Part shown: positions 25,624 through 34,219 of the stretch, piece after piece | How positions within the stretch are numbered: the first letter of the stretch is position 1 | Layout: each line of letters opens with the position of its first letter | Assembly (NCBI GenBank): GCA_002715965.1 | Contig: PBAL01000072.1 | Span: forward strand, 1-64,000 | Direction: 5' to 3' | Length of the DNA: 64,000 nucleotides | From: Verrucomicrobiales bacterium | GTDB lineage: Bacteria; Verrucomicrobiota; Verrucomicrobiia; Limisphaerales; JAYPXF01 | The notes under the pieces: model-generated | What the model saw: the letters and a program-made list of their open reading frames with translations, nothing else | Database searches by the model: none | Told to the model about the DNA's origin: nothing | Made by a program: the position numbers and the translations under genes

Positions 25624-27026
25624 ACCAGGCTGGCCACATCGATCGACGTTCCTTTCTCAGCCAGACGGCGAACGGTTTCGGATCCATCGCGCTTGCGAAT
25701 CTTCTTGCCGATGAGGCGCTTGCCGATGCGCCCGCTCGTCAACGAGCACCCCGCGCCAAGAACGTCATCTTTCTCTTCATGGTCGGTGCGCCTTCGCACT
25801 TGGACCTCTATGATCCCAAGCCTGAACTCAGCAAGCGCCATCGGCAGCGCGCGCCAGATCATCTCCTCAAGGGATTGAACGATCCGGTGGTGAAGGCATC
25901 ACCCACGCTATTTGCGAGTCCGCGGATCTTTGAACCACAGGGCCAGAGCGGCATCGAGATCTCCGATTACCTTCCGCATATCGGATCCATAGCCGATGAG
26001 ATATGCTTGGTTCGATCGATGCACACGCACACCAACGTGCACGATCCGGCGCAGCTTCTTTTTGGTTGCGGCAACACTCTGTTCGGACATCCCAGCATGG
26101 GTTCGTGGATCACCTATGGCCTTGGATCGGAGTCCCGGGATCTGCCCGGCTACATCGTGATGACTTCCGATTCGGGTCATGGCATCTGTGCGGGATCGAA
26201 TGTGTGGTCCAATGGATTTCTTCCGTCGCAATACCGCGGGGTTACGTTTCGCAGCCAGGGCGAACCTGTGCTCAATGTGGTGAACCCTCCGGGCGTGGAT
26301 CGTTCCGAACAACGGGCCCGCATCGAAGCCATTGGCGCATTGAACAGGGAACGCTTTCGCACGACCGGCGACCCGGAGATCAAATCCCGGATCGCCTCCT
26401 ACGAGATGGCCTTTCGAATGCAGGCCGCTGTACCGGAACTCGTCAAACTCGACGGCGAATCCGAAGCCACGCGCGAGGCATACGGACTGAATCACGAACT
26501 CACCAGGCCCTTCGGCACAAATTGCCTGCTGGCCCGGCGCATGGTTGAGCGTGGGGTTCGCTTTGCCATGTTGGCGCATTCCAACTGGGATCATCACAAC
26601 AACCTGAACGTGAATCTGAAGAAGGATTGCGACATGGTCGATACCGGCTGCGCGGCGCTTATACGCGATCTGAAACAACGCGGTCTGCTCGATGAAACGC
26701 TCATTATCTGGGGTGGTGAATTCGGACGCACGCCCATGAATGAAGTCCGCCGTGGATTTACGCCCGGCCGCGAAGGGCGTGATCATCATCCCTACGCGTT
26801 TTCAACCTGGCTGTGCGGTGGAGGCATCAAGTCCGGCACTGTGGTCGGCAACACGGACGATTTCGGTTATCACGCGATTGAGGACCGGGTTCATGTTCAC
26901 GATCTGCATGCCACCATTCTTCATTGTTTGGGTATTGATCACGAACAGCTCACCTATCGACACCAGGGACGCAATCATCGGCTGACTGATGTGCACGGCG
27001 ATGTGATTCATAAAATGCTCGCATGA
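25620..27026 (+). CDS. DUF1501 protein
   Basis: 468 residues. The ATG at 25620 overlaps the stop of the preceding gene as ATGA, deciding the start. It begins MNQAGHIDRRSFLSQTANGFG, a twin-arginine leader. The body shows the family landmarks 'NVIFLFMVGAPSHLDLYDPKPEL', 'SMHTHTNVHDPAQLLF', 'NWDHHNNLN', 'TLIIWGGEFGRTPMNE', 'GREGRDHHPYAFSTWLCGGG' and 'DLHATILHCLGID'. Histidine- and aspartate-rich motifs like these suggest a metal-dependent alkaline-phosphatase-type fold. It is translationally coupled at both ends (ATGA before and after), so the three proteins of the operon are probably made in fixed ratio. Confidence 0.93.
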   Translation: MNQAGHIDRRSFLSQTANGFGSIALANLLADEALADAPARQRAPRAKNVIFLFMVGAPSHLDLYDPKPELSKRHRQRAPDHLLKGLNDPVVKASPTLFASPRIFEPQGQSGIEISDYLPHIGSIADEICLVRSMHTHTNVHDPAQLLFGCGNTLFGHPSMGSWITYGLGSESRDLPGYIVMTSDSGHGICAGSNVWSNGFLPSQYRGVTFRSQGEPVLNVVNPPGVDRSEQRARIEAIGALNRERFRTTGDPEIKSRIASYEMAFRMQAAVPELVKLDGESEATREAYGLNHELTRPFGTNCLLARRMVERGVRFAMLAHSNWDHHNNLNVNLKKDCDMVDTGCAALIRDLKQRGLLDETLIIWGGEFGRTPMNEVRRGFTPGREGRDHHPYAFSTWLCGGGIKSGTVVGNTDDFGYHAIEDRVHVHDLHATILHCLGIDHEQLTYRHQGRNHRLTDVHGDVIHKMLA

Positions 27027-28798
27027 ATGGGAGTCAAGAATACTACGCCCGCACGCTGTTCATCCTGTTGCTCGGCATGTGTGAGGTCTTCGCGGGCTCG
27101 AGATTCGGATATCTCTCCGGCGAAGATCCCTATTACCCGCATGGCGACTTTCCGAAATTCACCACGCCCGCTTGGGTCGGTGAACCAGAAGTCGAAGCCG
27201 TAATCGTTCTCTCCATCGACGACATGTGTCGGGAGTTCCCGACGACACGGCCAAAGGGGCTTCCTGCCTACGCGCGGCAGCCCCGCGTTTATTTCGATTT
27301 TCTCAAGCCGATTGCGAATCGGTTGATGAAGATCGATGGACGGGCGCCGATCAGTGTTTTTTGCCTGCAGCTTGAACCGAACGATCCGATAGCGTCGCAG
27401 ATGTTGGAGATGGGTATGTCGATGGAATGCCACACTTTCACCCATCCGGTGCCCTTGATGCGAGCGGCCGAGGATGGCGAGGACAGTCTTGCTCTCGTCA
27501 AAGGGGATTTCTTCGGCAGTGTTACGAATCTCTTCCGGTTTCTTACGCCTGAGTGGCCGGTGGCACACCGCACGCCTGGTTGTGATGCGCGGAATACAGC
27601 TTCACCCCGATTCTTCACTGAGGTCTTTCCGCGGGGGGGACTGAAAATGGACACGAGTATCTTCACGGTGTACCTGAAGCCCGATCCGAACCTGTCGAAG
27701 GGGTGGTATTTCAAACCCGACGGGACGCATCGATTCGCGAACCGCATAACGGGTATTCCTTTCACGAAGAAGTTTGTGAATTACGTCGAGGATTACCCGT
27801 ACCCATACTTGATCAACCGGCGAATCTGGGAACTGCCAGCGATCATTCCCGGTGATGCACACGGAGTGCACGCCTACGGACATCGCAGTGACGAAACGGT
27901 CGAAGACTGGAAGCGTGCCTTGGACATCACCGTCGCCAAACAGGGCGTGATGACGATCTGCTTTCATCCGCACGGATACATCGACGCCGAACAGATGGTC
28001 GCCCTGATTGACTATGCCGTGGAGCGATACGGCGAGAAGGTGAAGTTCCTAAACTGTCGCGAGGTGATGAATCGGATTGAATCGAACGCGCTCAATTCCT
28101 CACCAAAGACTCCCGTCTGCCTGCTGGATTTGAACGCCGACGGACACTTGGATGTAGTCCACCTGGACCAGACACGGGTATGGCTTCCGGTCCAACGCGC
28201 ATTTGAGAGCATACGTTCGCCGATGATCATGCAGAATCCCAATGGCAGATTCATCAGCGTCGACCGACTGGGGAGAGCCGGATTCGTTTACGCCGAGAAG
28301 GGCGAATTGAAGATCTGGCACTTTACTGACGGGGCGTGGTTCGAAGCACCAGGTCTGAAGAACGTCGCCTCGTTGCTGCCGCTTCATTGCAGTGATCTGA
28401 ATGGCGACGGTGTTTCTGACATCATCTCGATGAGGAATGTCTACCTGTCAGGAAACGGGATGCGTTGGAAACCCGCTCAGTTCTCGCTCCCACGGCCGTT
28501 CAGCAAGAGCATGCGCTTTGTGGACATCGATCATGACGGAGATGACGACCTCATCTTCTCCGACGAGAAGGAATATGCGATCTGGCTGTTTGAGTCCCCG
28601 ACCATGGGATGGTCAACCAAGTTGATGTCGGGCAAGGCCTCGTTGGATGGGCTGGTTCCGCCCATTACCGTGAATGGCCGGAACAATGGCGCGTGGTTTC
28701 GCCGGGAGGAAATGGCGGTTGTCAATGAATTCACTGCGGATCACGGGCGGGATCACGTCATCATTCGGAAATACAGGGACTGGTTGGTAAGCGAGTAA
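27023..28798 (+). CDS. Secreted polysaccharide-deacetylase-like protein with FG-GAP/VCBS tail
   Basis: 591 residues; the ATG at 27023 overlaps the previous stop (ATGA). An N-terminal signal segment (TLFILLLGMCEVFAG) is followed by a NodB/polysaccharide-deacetylase-like barrel (about 60-350). This has 'IVLSIDDMC' (the first Asp pair), 'MECHTFTHP' (the H-x3-H metal motif), 'VAHRTPGCD' and 'MTICFHPHGYI' (the late His). Residues about 370-580 contain FG-GAP/VCBS-type calcium-loop repeats: 'DLNADGHLDVVHLD', 'DLNGDGVSDIISM' and 'DIDHDGDDDLIF'. It would de-N- or de-O-acetylate a glycan outside the cytoplasm. Its coupling with the cytochrome and DUF1501 genes points to one glycan-processing unit. Confidence 0.85.
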   Translation: MNGSQEYYARTLFILLLGMCEVFAGSRFGYLSGEDPYYPHGDFPKFTTPAWVGEPEVEAVIVLSIDDMCREFPTTRPKGLPAYARQPRVYFDFLKPIANRLMKIDGRAPISVFCLQLEPNDPIASQMLEMGMSMECHTFTHPVPLMRAAEDGEDSLALVKGDFFGSVTNLFRFLTPEWPVAHRTPGCDARNTASPRFFTEVFPRGGLKMDTSIFTVYLKPDPNLSKGWYFKPDGTHRFANRITGIPFTKKFVNYVEDYPYPYLINRRIWELPAIIPGDAHGVHAYGHRSDETVEDWKRALDITVAKQGVMTICFHPHGYIDAEQMVALIDYAVERYGEKVKFLNCREVMNRIESNALNSSPKTPVCLLDLNADGHLDVVHLDQTRVWLPVQRAFESIRSPMIMQNPNGRFISVDRLGRAGFVYAEKGELKIWHFTDGAWFEAPGLKNVASLLPLHCSDLNGDGVSDIISMRNVYLSGNGMRWKPAQFSLPRPFSKSMRFVDIDHDGDDDLIFSDEKEYAIWLFESPTMGWSTKLMSGKASLDGLVPPITVNGRNNGAWFRREEMAVVNEFTADHGRDHVIIRKYRDWLVSE

Positions 28799-28814
28799 CG
28801 GGCGGCAAATCGGC

Positions 28815-28989
28815 GGGGCGAAGCTCCCGCTGAGCCGCTTGGTCAGTCGGTTGGCATTTCACAATCGAGAGAACGGGTCAGGAGACCCGTCCACAACCAG
28901 GAGGTTGGCACTCTTCAATTGGCTTGGCGAATGCTGGTACGTTTTTTGACGTGCCAGAGACTGGCCACCCTCGGCGGGAGCTTCGCCCC
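28815..28989. repeat. Intergenic element with 16-bp terminal inverted repeats
   Basis: GGGGCGAAGCTCCCGC at 28815-28830 recurs as its exact reverse complement at 28974-28989. Inside are two further hairpins: ACGGGTC/GACCCGT at 28873-28879 and 28884-28890, and CTGGTACGT/ACGTGCCAG at 28934-28942 and 28949-28957. The 175-bp unit fills the gap between two convergent genes. It looks like a non-coding MITE or REP-cluster and could also end transcription from both sides. No reading frame inside it is credible. Confidence 0.72.
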
Positions 28990-29012
28990 ACCAACGAGAA
29001 CAATGAGAGTCT

Positions 29013-29647
29013 TCAGGCTCCGATGTGTTTCTTGATCACGTCGGCGATTTGAGTGGCCCACTTGCCGATGAGCAGACGAGCTTTTGGCTCCGTTCCGGAG
29101 TGGCGAAGCAGTACACGGGCGTCTTTGGGTTTGACCTCATCCTCGGCCTTCTTCACCAGGTCCATCAATCCATCAACTTCTTCGAAGGGCGGTTTTTCTT
29201 TCACGCGGATGTTCTCGATTTCTTCGCTGAAGACGAGTTGCTCGACCAGGTTCTAGATGTCATTGGCCAGTTTGTGTCCGTCGGCGCCAAAGAACTTGAT
29301 GCCGTTGTCCGCATAGGGATTGTGGGAGGCGGTGGTGCCAATGCCGGCGTCTGCGCGCAGCGAGCGTGTGGCGTGGGCAGCGGGCCGATGAACAAGACGT
29401 CAACACCCATGGAGAGGATTCCGGAGGAAATGGTATTCTCGAGCATGTAACCGGAGAGCCGGGTGTCCTTGCCGATGACGATCCGGTGTTTGCCGTGGTC
29501 CCGGGGCGTGGGATTCAGGTTCTTGAACACGTGGGCCGCGTCGCGCCCGAGCTTGAGGGCAGTTTCGGCGGTTACCGGTTCAACATTGGCTGTGCCCCGG
29601 ACACCGTCGGTGCCAAAGATCTTCTTGTTGTTGTTCTTCTTGGTCAG
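29013..29647 (-). pseudogene. glmM: Decayed phosphoglucosamine mutase gene
   Basis: The 5' part reads '[18 protein letters not shown]', '[15 protein letters not shown]' and '[12 protein letters not shown]', the GlmM N-terminus. It then shifts frame with loss of a few codons and continues as '[16 protein letters not shown]', the active-site Ser loop. It meets TAG at 29255-29253, and after 'FSEEIEN' jumps directly to 'KEKPPFEEVDGL' and 'VLLRHSGTEPKARL', the C-terminal domain. About 250 of 450 residues are missing. The initiation codon is CTG (29647-29645), overlapping the cdaR stop where ATG would be expected. These are at least four independent lesions. GlmM makes glucosamine-1-phosphate for the cell wall, so another copy must exist if this reading is right. 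Confidence 0.85.
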
Positions 29648-30054
29648 GGTGAAAAACGTTTTACGCGAACTGTTCTCGGGGAGATGTCCACGACTTCCAC
29701 TTCGGCGAGAACATGCGCGTGCACTTGATACACGGAACTCTCGAAGCTTCGGTTGGCGAGGTTGATGAAAATCTCGAGGTCGCGGGTGGTCAAGGATTCG
29801 AGGACTTCTCTAGGGCCTTCGACGGTGACATCGGTGTGCTCCGGACTGACGGTGTAGAGTTCGGGATCCATCGGCTTCTTCAACACGGCGACGGGGAGCT
29901 TTTCGAAGGTCCTTCTTTGCAGTCCGGTTTCGAATCCGGGCACCCGATCCGGTTGCTTCTGTATCGACGATACCGCGAACCATAACATCGTGGCCATCAG
30001 CAGCGAGAACAGCTTGAGCCAGAAGTTGTGTTGGATGAGGCGACGCAGTGACAT
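29644..30054 (-). CDS. cdaR: YbbR/CdaR-like regulator of diadenylate cyclase
   Basis: 136 residues: one N-terminal membrane helix ('[19 protein letters not shown]') and then a single YbbR domain ('[21 protein letters not shown]', '[18 protein letters not shown]'). Many CdaR proteins have three or four YbbR domains; this one has about one and a half, as in other PVC genomes. It lies 3 bp after cdaA and is followed by the glmM remnant, the classical cdaA-cdaR-glmM order. CdaR binds CdaA at the membrane and modulates c-di-AMP synthesis; GlmM is normally the third partner. Confidence 0.82.
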   Translation of the reverse strand: MSLRRLIQHNFWLKLFSLLMATMLWFAVSSIQKQPDRVPGFETGLQRRTFEKLPVAVLKKPMDPELYTVSPEHTDVTVEGPREVLESLTTRDLEIFINLANRSFESSVYQVHAHVLAEVEVVDISPRTVRVKRFSP

Positions 30055-30057
30055 GAA

Positions 30058-30885
30058 TTATTTGACCGTGGTCCAGGACGGTATGTGTTTGACAATCCAG
30101 CGGCGCAGGCGATCGACCACGGTCTTGGGGCGACGGCGGCTGACGAGGATGGAGGTGAGAAAGGAACGCAATTCTTGGGGCGTGACGTCACGCGTAAGTT
30201 GTCCCTTGTAGGCGTAGCCAATGCCTCCTGTCTCTTCGGAAACCAGGACCACGGCCGCATCGGTTTCCTCAGTCAATCCGATCGCCGCGCGATGACGGGT
30301 TCCCATGGTGGTTGCCAGGTTGGGTTGATGGGTGAGTGGGAAGATTGCGGCCGCGTGGGTGATCCTGTCTTCCTTGATGATCACCCCGCCATCGTGAATC
30401 GCGTTGTTTGGGAAGAAGATCGTCTCCAACATCTCGGGAGTGGCTTCGCAGTCCACCTCGACTCCGGACTCGACCACTTCGGGCAACTGAATGTTTCGCT
30501 CGATCGCGATGATGCAGCCGATCTTTGCCTCGGCCATGTTCTCGGCAGCGTCCACGATGATCTCCAGATTCTCGCGCTGTTCGTGTTGCGCCTGGAACAT
30601 TGATTGGTTCCCCAGTTGCGCAAACATCCGGCGCATTTCCGGTTGGAAGATGACGAGGAATGCCACCGCAATGAAAACGAAGAAAGTTCCCAACAACCAG
30701 CGCAGCACGTTGAGGTCGAGCACGACTGTGAGGAGCGTCAAGCCGAGAAGGACGACGATGAATCCGGTGACGACCGGTGCGCCGCGGGTGCCACGCATGA
30801 AGTTGAGGACGTGGTAGATGCCCACCGCGAGGATGAGTATCTCCAGCAATGGTCCCCAAGCTTCTAGCAACAACTCGGTCGTCAT
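30058..30885 (-). CDS. cdaA: Diadenylate cyclase CdaA/DacA
   Basis: 275 residues: three N-terminal membrane helices (about 10-30, 38-58, 62-82), then a DAC domain that joins two ATP into c-di-AMP. Catalytic motifs are 'NAIHDGGVII' (Asp165) and 'GTRHRAAIGLTEETDA' (R197-H198-R199). The usual DGA is DGG here; the essential Asp is kept, so activity is expected. The C-terminus is basic and tryptophan-rich. The ATG overlaps the folP stop as ATGA (30885-30882), and cdaR follows 3 bp downstream. The three are surely one transcript. Confidence 0.93.
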   Translation of the reverse strand: MTTELLLEAWGPLLEILILAVGIYHVLNFMRGTRGAPVVTGFIVVLLGLTLLTVVLDLNVLRWLLGTFFVFIAVAFLVIFQPEMRRMFAQLGNQSMFQAQHEQRENLEIIVDAAENMAEAKIGCIIAIERNIQLPEVVESGVEVDCEATPEMLETIFFPNNAIHDGGVIIKEDRITHAAAIFPLTHQPNLATTMGTRHRAAIGLTEETDAAVVLVSEETGGIGYAYKGQLTRDVTPQELRSFLTSILVSRRRPKTVVDRLRRWIVKHIPSWTTVK

Positions 30886-31781
30886 GTTCTGGCTCGTTCA
30901 AGGATGGATTCGGCCATCCGCACTGCGTGCACGGTCTCAGCCACATCGTGCACTCGGAGAATCTGAACTCCGTTCGCGACCGCCCATGTCGCGCAGGCCA
31001 AACCCGGTGGAAGGCGTCGATCGACGTCCAAATCCAGCAGCTTTCCAAAGAGTGATTTTCGCGAAACTCCCAGCAATTGAGGCCGCTTTAACGTTGTAAA
31101 CATCGATAAGCCGCCGAGCAACTGTAAATTGTGTTCCAAGGTCTTTCCAAAGCCGATTCCGACGTCGAAAACCACCTGTTCGATGGAAACGCCAGTTTTC
31201 GCCAGTTTTTGAAGGCGATCCTCGAAAAACGCCTGAACTTCGGCAACGACGTCCTCATAGGCTGGGGAATCCTGCATGGTCTGCGGATTTCCCTGCATGT
31301 GCATGGCGATGTATCCGGCGTTTTTGCGTGCGACGAGTTTCCACATTTCGGTGTCCTCGCGGTTGGATGCGATGTCGTTCACGATGGACGCTCCGGCCGC
31401 CAATGCGGCCTGCGCAACGTCCGGCTTCTGTGTGTCAATCGAGACGAGAACATCAAACTCCGCGCAAATCTTCTCGATGCTTGGAACGACCCGGTCGATT
31501 TCCTCTGGAGTGGAAACCAACTCCGCTCCCGGGCGGGTGGACTCGCCTCCGACATCGATGATCTCCGCGCCTCCATCAATCATGCGTTTGGCCTGAGTCG
31601 TTGCTGCTTCGAGATCGGTGAACTTTCCGCCGTCGGAGAAAGAATCAGGTGTGACGTTCAGGACACCCATCACGATCGCGGGGCGGGGGAAGGTAAACGA
31701 GAAGCCACGTCCGCACCAGTTGATGGGGGACTCAGTTGAACTTGGGATCGATTCCCGCGCAGCCACGTTGTGGCCTATCAT
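30882..31781 (-). CDS. folP: Dihydropteroate synthase
   Basis: A 299-residue TIM-barrel enzyme that joins p-aminobenzoate to hydroxymethyl-dihydropterin diphosphate in folate synthesis. Signature 1 is 'GVLNVTPDSFSDGG' (39-52), signature 2 'GAEIIDVGGESTRPGAE', with 'IVNDIASNREDTEM', 'AMHMQGNPQTMQ', 'DVGIGFGKTLEHNL' and 'GVSRKSLFGKLLD' for the substrate loops. The 35-residue N-terminal extension before the barrel is somewhat long. It leads the folP-cdaA-cdaR operon, an arrangement seen in other bacteria. Confidence 0.95.
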   Translation of the reverse strand: MIGHNVAARESIPSSTESPINWCGRGFSFTFPRPAIVMGVLNVTPDSFSDGGKFTDLEAATTQAKRMIDGGAEIIDVGGESTRPGAELVSTPEEIDRVVPSIEKICAEFDVLVSIDTQKPDVAQAALAAGASIVNDIASNREDTEMWKLVARKNAGYIAMHMQGNPQTMQDSPAYEDVVAEVQAFFEDRLQKLAKTGVSIEQVVFDVGIGFGKTLEHNLQLLGGLSMFTTLKRPQLLGVSRKSLFGKLLDLDVDRRLPPGLACATWAVANGVQILRVHDVAETVHAVRMAESILERART

Positions 31782-31844
31782 CTGTTTTGGCGCGGACGGG
31801 TGTCAAGGGAAGCAGAGCCGGGAACGGCGCAAGTGAGGGATTAG

Positions 31845-32085
31845 AAGTGGTGGCAACTGAGGACTACGCAATAAGAAAACGCACGATTGACAGTAGTCGG
31901 ATCAAACGGTCTTCGATGCGTTCTCCCTCACCCGCTGGGAGAGGGAGAACATGAAATGCGTGCTCATCCAGGAAGCGGTGTCATGTATGGCGACAGCACA
32001 ACTTCCCTCTCCCAGCGGGAGAGGGATTGAGGGAGAGGGAGAAGACATACGGTTTCAGTAGAGGCCTCTGTTGCTGTGGCCACCG
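31845..32085 (+). repeat. MITE-like repeat, copy A
   Basis: The unit starts with AAGTGGTGGCAA (31845-31856) and runs through 'CAACTGAGGACTAC', 'GATCAAACGGTCTTCGA', 'CCCTCACCC', 'GCTGGGAGAGGG' and 'GAAGACATACGGTTTCAGT', ending near a 'TTGC..TGGCCACC' segment that mirrors its start. The same order appears inverted at 35124-35292. Copy A has about 75 extra bases in the middle, including a perfect CCCTCTCCC/GGGAGAGGG hairpin at 32005-32013 and 32017-32025. It occupies most of the 330-bp gap between folP and the cysteine desulfurase. Confidence 0.75.
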
Positions 32086-32114
32086 CTGTTAAGTAGACAC
32101 CCAGCACAATGTGC

Positions 32115-33266
32115 TTATTCCTCGTCGCGAAGCTTGGAAATGATTTCGGGGAGCTTTTCGAGAAGGAAGTCAACGTCTTCGTGGGTGTTGTAAATCCCGA
32201 GGCTGAGGCGCATGGATGCCTTGGCGAGGTCGGAACGCAGGCCCATGGCGGTGAGGACGTGGGACGGTTCGATGGACCCGGTCTTGCATGCGGAACCAGT
32301 GGCCGCACAGATGCCGGCGCGGTCGAGCATCAGCAGCAGGGCCTCGGCTTCGACTCCGTGAAATGCGAGGTTCGATGTGTTGGGTAGACGGCTGGCGCGG
32401 GCGCCGTTGCGGCTGGTGCGGGGAATGGTGTCGAGGATGGTGTTTTCCATGCGATCGCGAAGATCGCGGACGCGGGTGTTTTCCTCGGTGATTGAGGCCA
32501 TGGCGAGTTCGGCCGCGCGACCGAATCCGACGATGTAAGGCACGTTCTCCGTCCCTCCGCGGCAACCGCGTTCCTGCCCGCCTCCGACGACGTAGGGAGT
32601 GAAGGGCGCACCCTTGCGCACGAAGAGACAGCCGATGCCTTTTGGCGCATGAAGTTTATGGGCGGAGAGGGAGAGGTAATCAACGCGCGTGAGGCGAACG
32701 TCGATGTTCATCTTGCCGGCAACCTGCACGGCATCGGTGTGAAACAGTGCTCCGCGAGATCTCGCAATCGCGGCAATTTCTTCGATGGGCAGGACGACGC
32801 CGGTTTCATTGTTGGCCCACATGATCGACACCAGCGCAGTGTCCGGGCGGATGGATTTTTCAAGGAGATGCAGGTCGATGGAGCCGTCTGATTCGACCGG
32901 GAGGGAAGTGACTTCGTATCCGCGTTTCTTAAGGTGATCTCCGAATTTCATGTTCGCGGAATGTTCGACCGCAGTGGTGAGGATGTGTTTCTTGCCCGGC
33001 TGGGTGAAGAGCGCACCTTGCCAGGCCGCGTTGTTGCTCTCCGTTCCGCAACTCGTGAAGATGATCTCTTCCGGTTCGGCTGCAACGAGTTCGGCGACCT
33101 TGGCACGGGCATAGCGAATGGATCGTGAGACGTCAGTTCCGAAGCGGTACGCGGCAGACGCGTTGCCCCACAGGTCGGTGAAGAAGGGCATCATGGATTC
33201 GATGACCTCCTCCGCGATGCGGGTGGTGGCATTGTTGTCGAAGTAATAAATGTTGTCGCCGGCCAT
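32115..33266 (-). CDS. Cysteine desulfurase (NifS/IscS family)
   Basis: 383 residues from the ATG at 33266 (MAGDNIYYFDNNATT, the family start); an upstream in-frame TTG at 33311 adds an unconserved leader. A PLP enzyme that strips sulfur from cysteine for Fe-S clusters and thiolated tRNA. The PLP lysine is in 'SLSAHKLHAPKGIG' (about K204) and the catalytic persulfide Cys in 'ATGSACKTGSIEPSHVL' (about C327). 'IMWANNETG' and 'FHTDAVQVAGK' bind the cofactor. The loop around the Cys (TGSACK) fits group I (NifS/IscS). No iscU or nifU lies nearby, so the exact subgroup is open. Confidence 0.94.
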   Translation of the reverse strand: MAGDNIYYFDNNATTRIAEEVIESMMPFFTDLWGNASAAYRFGTDVSRSIRYARAKVAELVAAEPEEIIFTSCGTESNNAAWQGALFTQPGKKHILTTAVEHSANMKFGDHLKKRGYEVTSLPVESDGSIDLHLLEKSIRPDTALVSIMWANNETGVVLPIEEIAAIARSRGALFHTDAVQVAGKMNIDVRLTRVDYLSLSAHKLHAPKGIGCLFVRKGAPFTPYVVGGGQERGCRGGTENVPYIVGFGRAAELAMASITEENTRVRDLRDRMENTILDTIPRTSRNGARASRLPNTSNLAFHGVEAEALLLMLDRAGICAATGSACKTGSIEPSHVLTAMGLRSDLAKASMRLSLGIYNTHEDVDFLLEKLPEIISKLRDEE

Positions 33267-33334
33267 CTGAATTGAAGGGCGAGTAAAGAAGATTTCCGGG
33301 ACGGACTCCAAGGATTTTTCTGAGCAGTGATGTA

Positions 33335-33393
33335 GCTGCGAGCGTGAGCGAGCAGAGGAGTGTCCGCCGGATCTGATCGCTCACGCTCGCAGC
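33335..33393. repeat. REP-like 17-bp palindrome pair
   Basis: GCTGCGAGCGTGAGCGA (33335-33351) and its exact reverse complement (33377-33393) flank a 25-base spacer; pairing extends with one mismatch to GT/AC outside. It lies in the gap between the cysteine desulfurase start and the kinase remnant stop, so it could form a stable hairpin in transcripts. Confidence 0.75.
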
Positions 33394-33411
33394 CACCCAT
33401 CCAGAAAGTGG

Positions 33412-34130
33412 CTACACCTTCTCACTGATCCATTCCTCAAAGACTTCCGCGAAGGTATCGGAAAGTTCCTTGAGGTTGTAGGGTTTGCCGAGAACGGCTG
33501 AGAAACCGAGCTCGCGGGCTTGGTCGCGATCGAGATCTCCACGAAAGCCCGAACTGAGGACCAGCGGCAGGTCGCTGCGGGCTTTGCTGACTTCACGTGC
33601 GAGGTATTTGCCGGTCATGCGCGGCATGGTCAGGTCGGTGATCAGAAGATCGATTTGATCCGGTGTTTGTTTGACAGCTGCAAGCGCGGCCTCCGGTTGG
33701 GTATAGGTGGTGACGCGATAGCCAAGCAGTTCCAGCATTTCCGCGCCGAGTTCGATCATCTCCGCCTTGTCGTCGACCAGGATGATTCTCTGGCCAGAAC
33801 CAATTCGTGATTCGGCTGAACCCTTCTCGCGTTTGTCCGGCTCATCGCGTCCGTCCAACGGAAAGTAGATGTGAAAAGTCGTTCCGCGTCCGGGCTCGCT
33901 GTAAACCGTGACGGTCCTCTGATGGTTGCGAACGATTCCGTGTATGGCCGAGAGTCAGAGGCCGGTTCCCTCGCCGACTTCATTGGTGGTGTAGAACGGC
34001 TCGAAGATCCGTTCCTGCGAGGCTTCATCCATGCCACAACCCGAATCGGTGACAGCCAGCTGAACGTATCTGCCCTCCGGCAGTTGGGAGAGGCGCGGTT
34101 GATAAACCTTCAGCAAGAAGAATGCGTTTG
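33412..34130 (-). pseudogene. Hybrid histidine kinase remnant (HATPase + receiver)
   Basis: The minus strand encodes the end of a kinase ATPase domain: '[20 protein letters not shown]', '[16 protein letters not shown]', then TGA (33956-33954) where Gly is expected, then 'LSAIHGIVRN' and 'VYSEPGRGTTFHIYFPL'. This continues in frame into an intact receiver domain ('RIILVDDKAEMIELGAEML', 'DLLITDLTMPRMTGKYLA', 'VLGKPYNLKEL'). Everything upstream of the ATPase N and G1 boxes (sensor, HisKA) is absent. The receiver alone could be translated from TTG at 33858 as a stand-alone regulator of about 148 residues. Phospho-acceptor Asp is in 'LLITDLTMP'. Confidence 0.8.
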
Positions 34131-34219
34131 AGCTGGCTCATGTAGATCGGTCATTGGCAGCGTAATCCACCGGACGAATCCGGCAAATCGTTTTGATGCG
34201 TTGCCGCTACGCTTATTCC

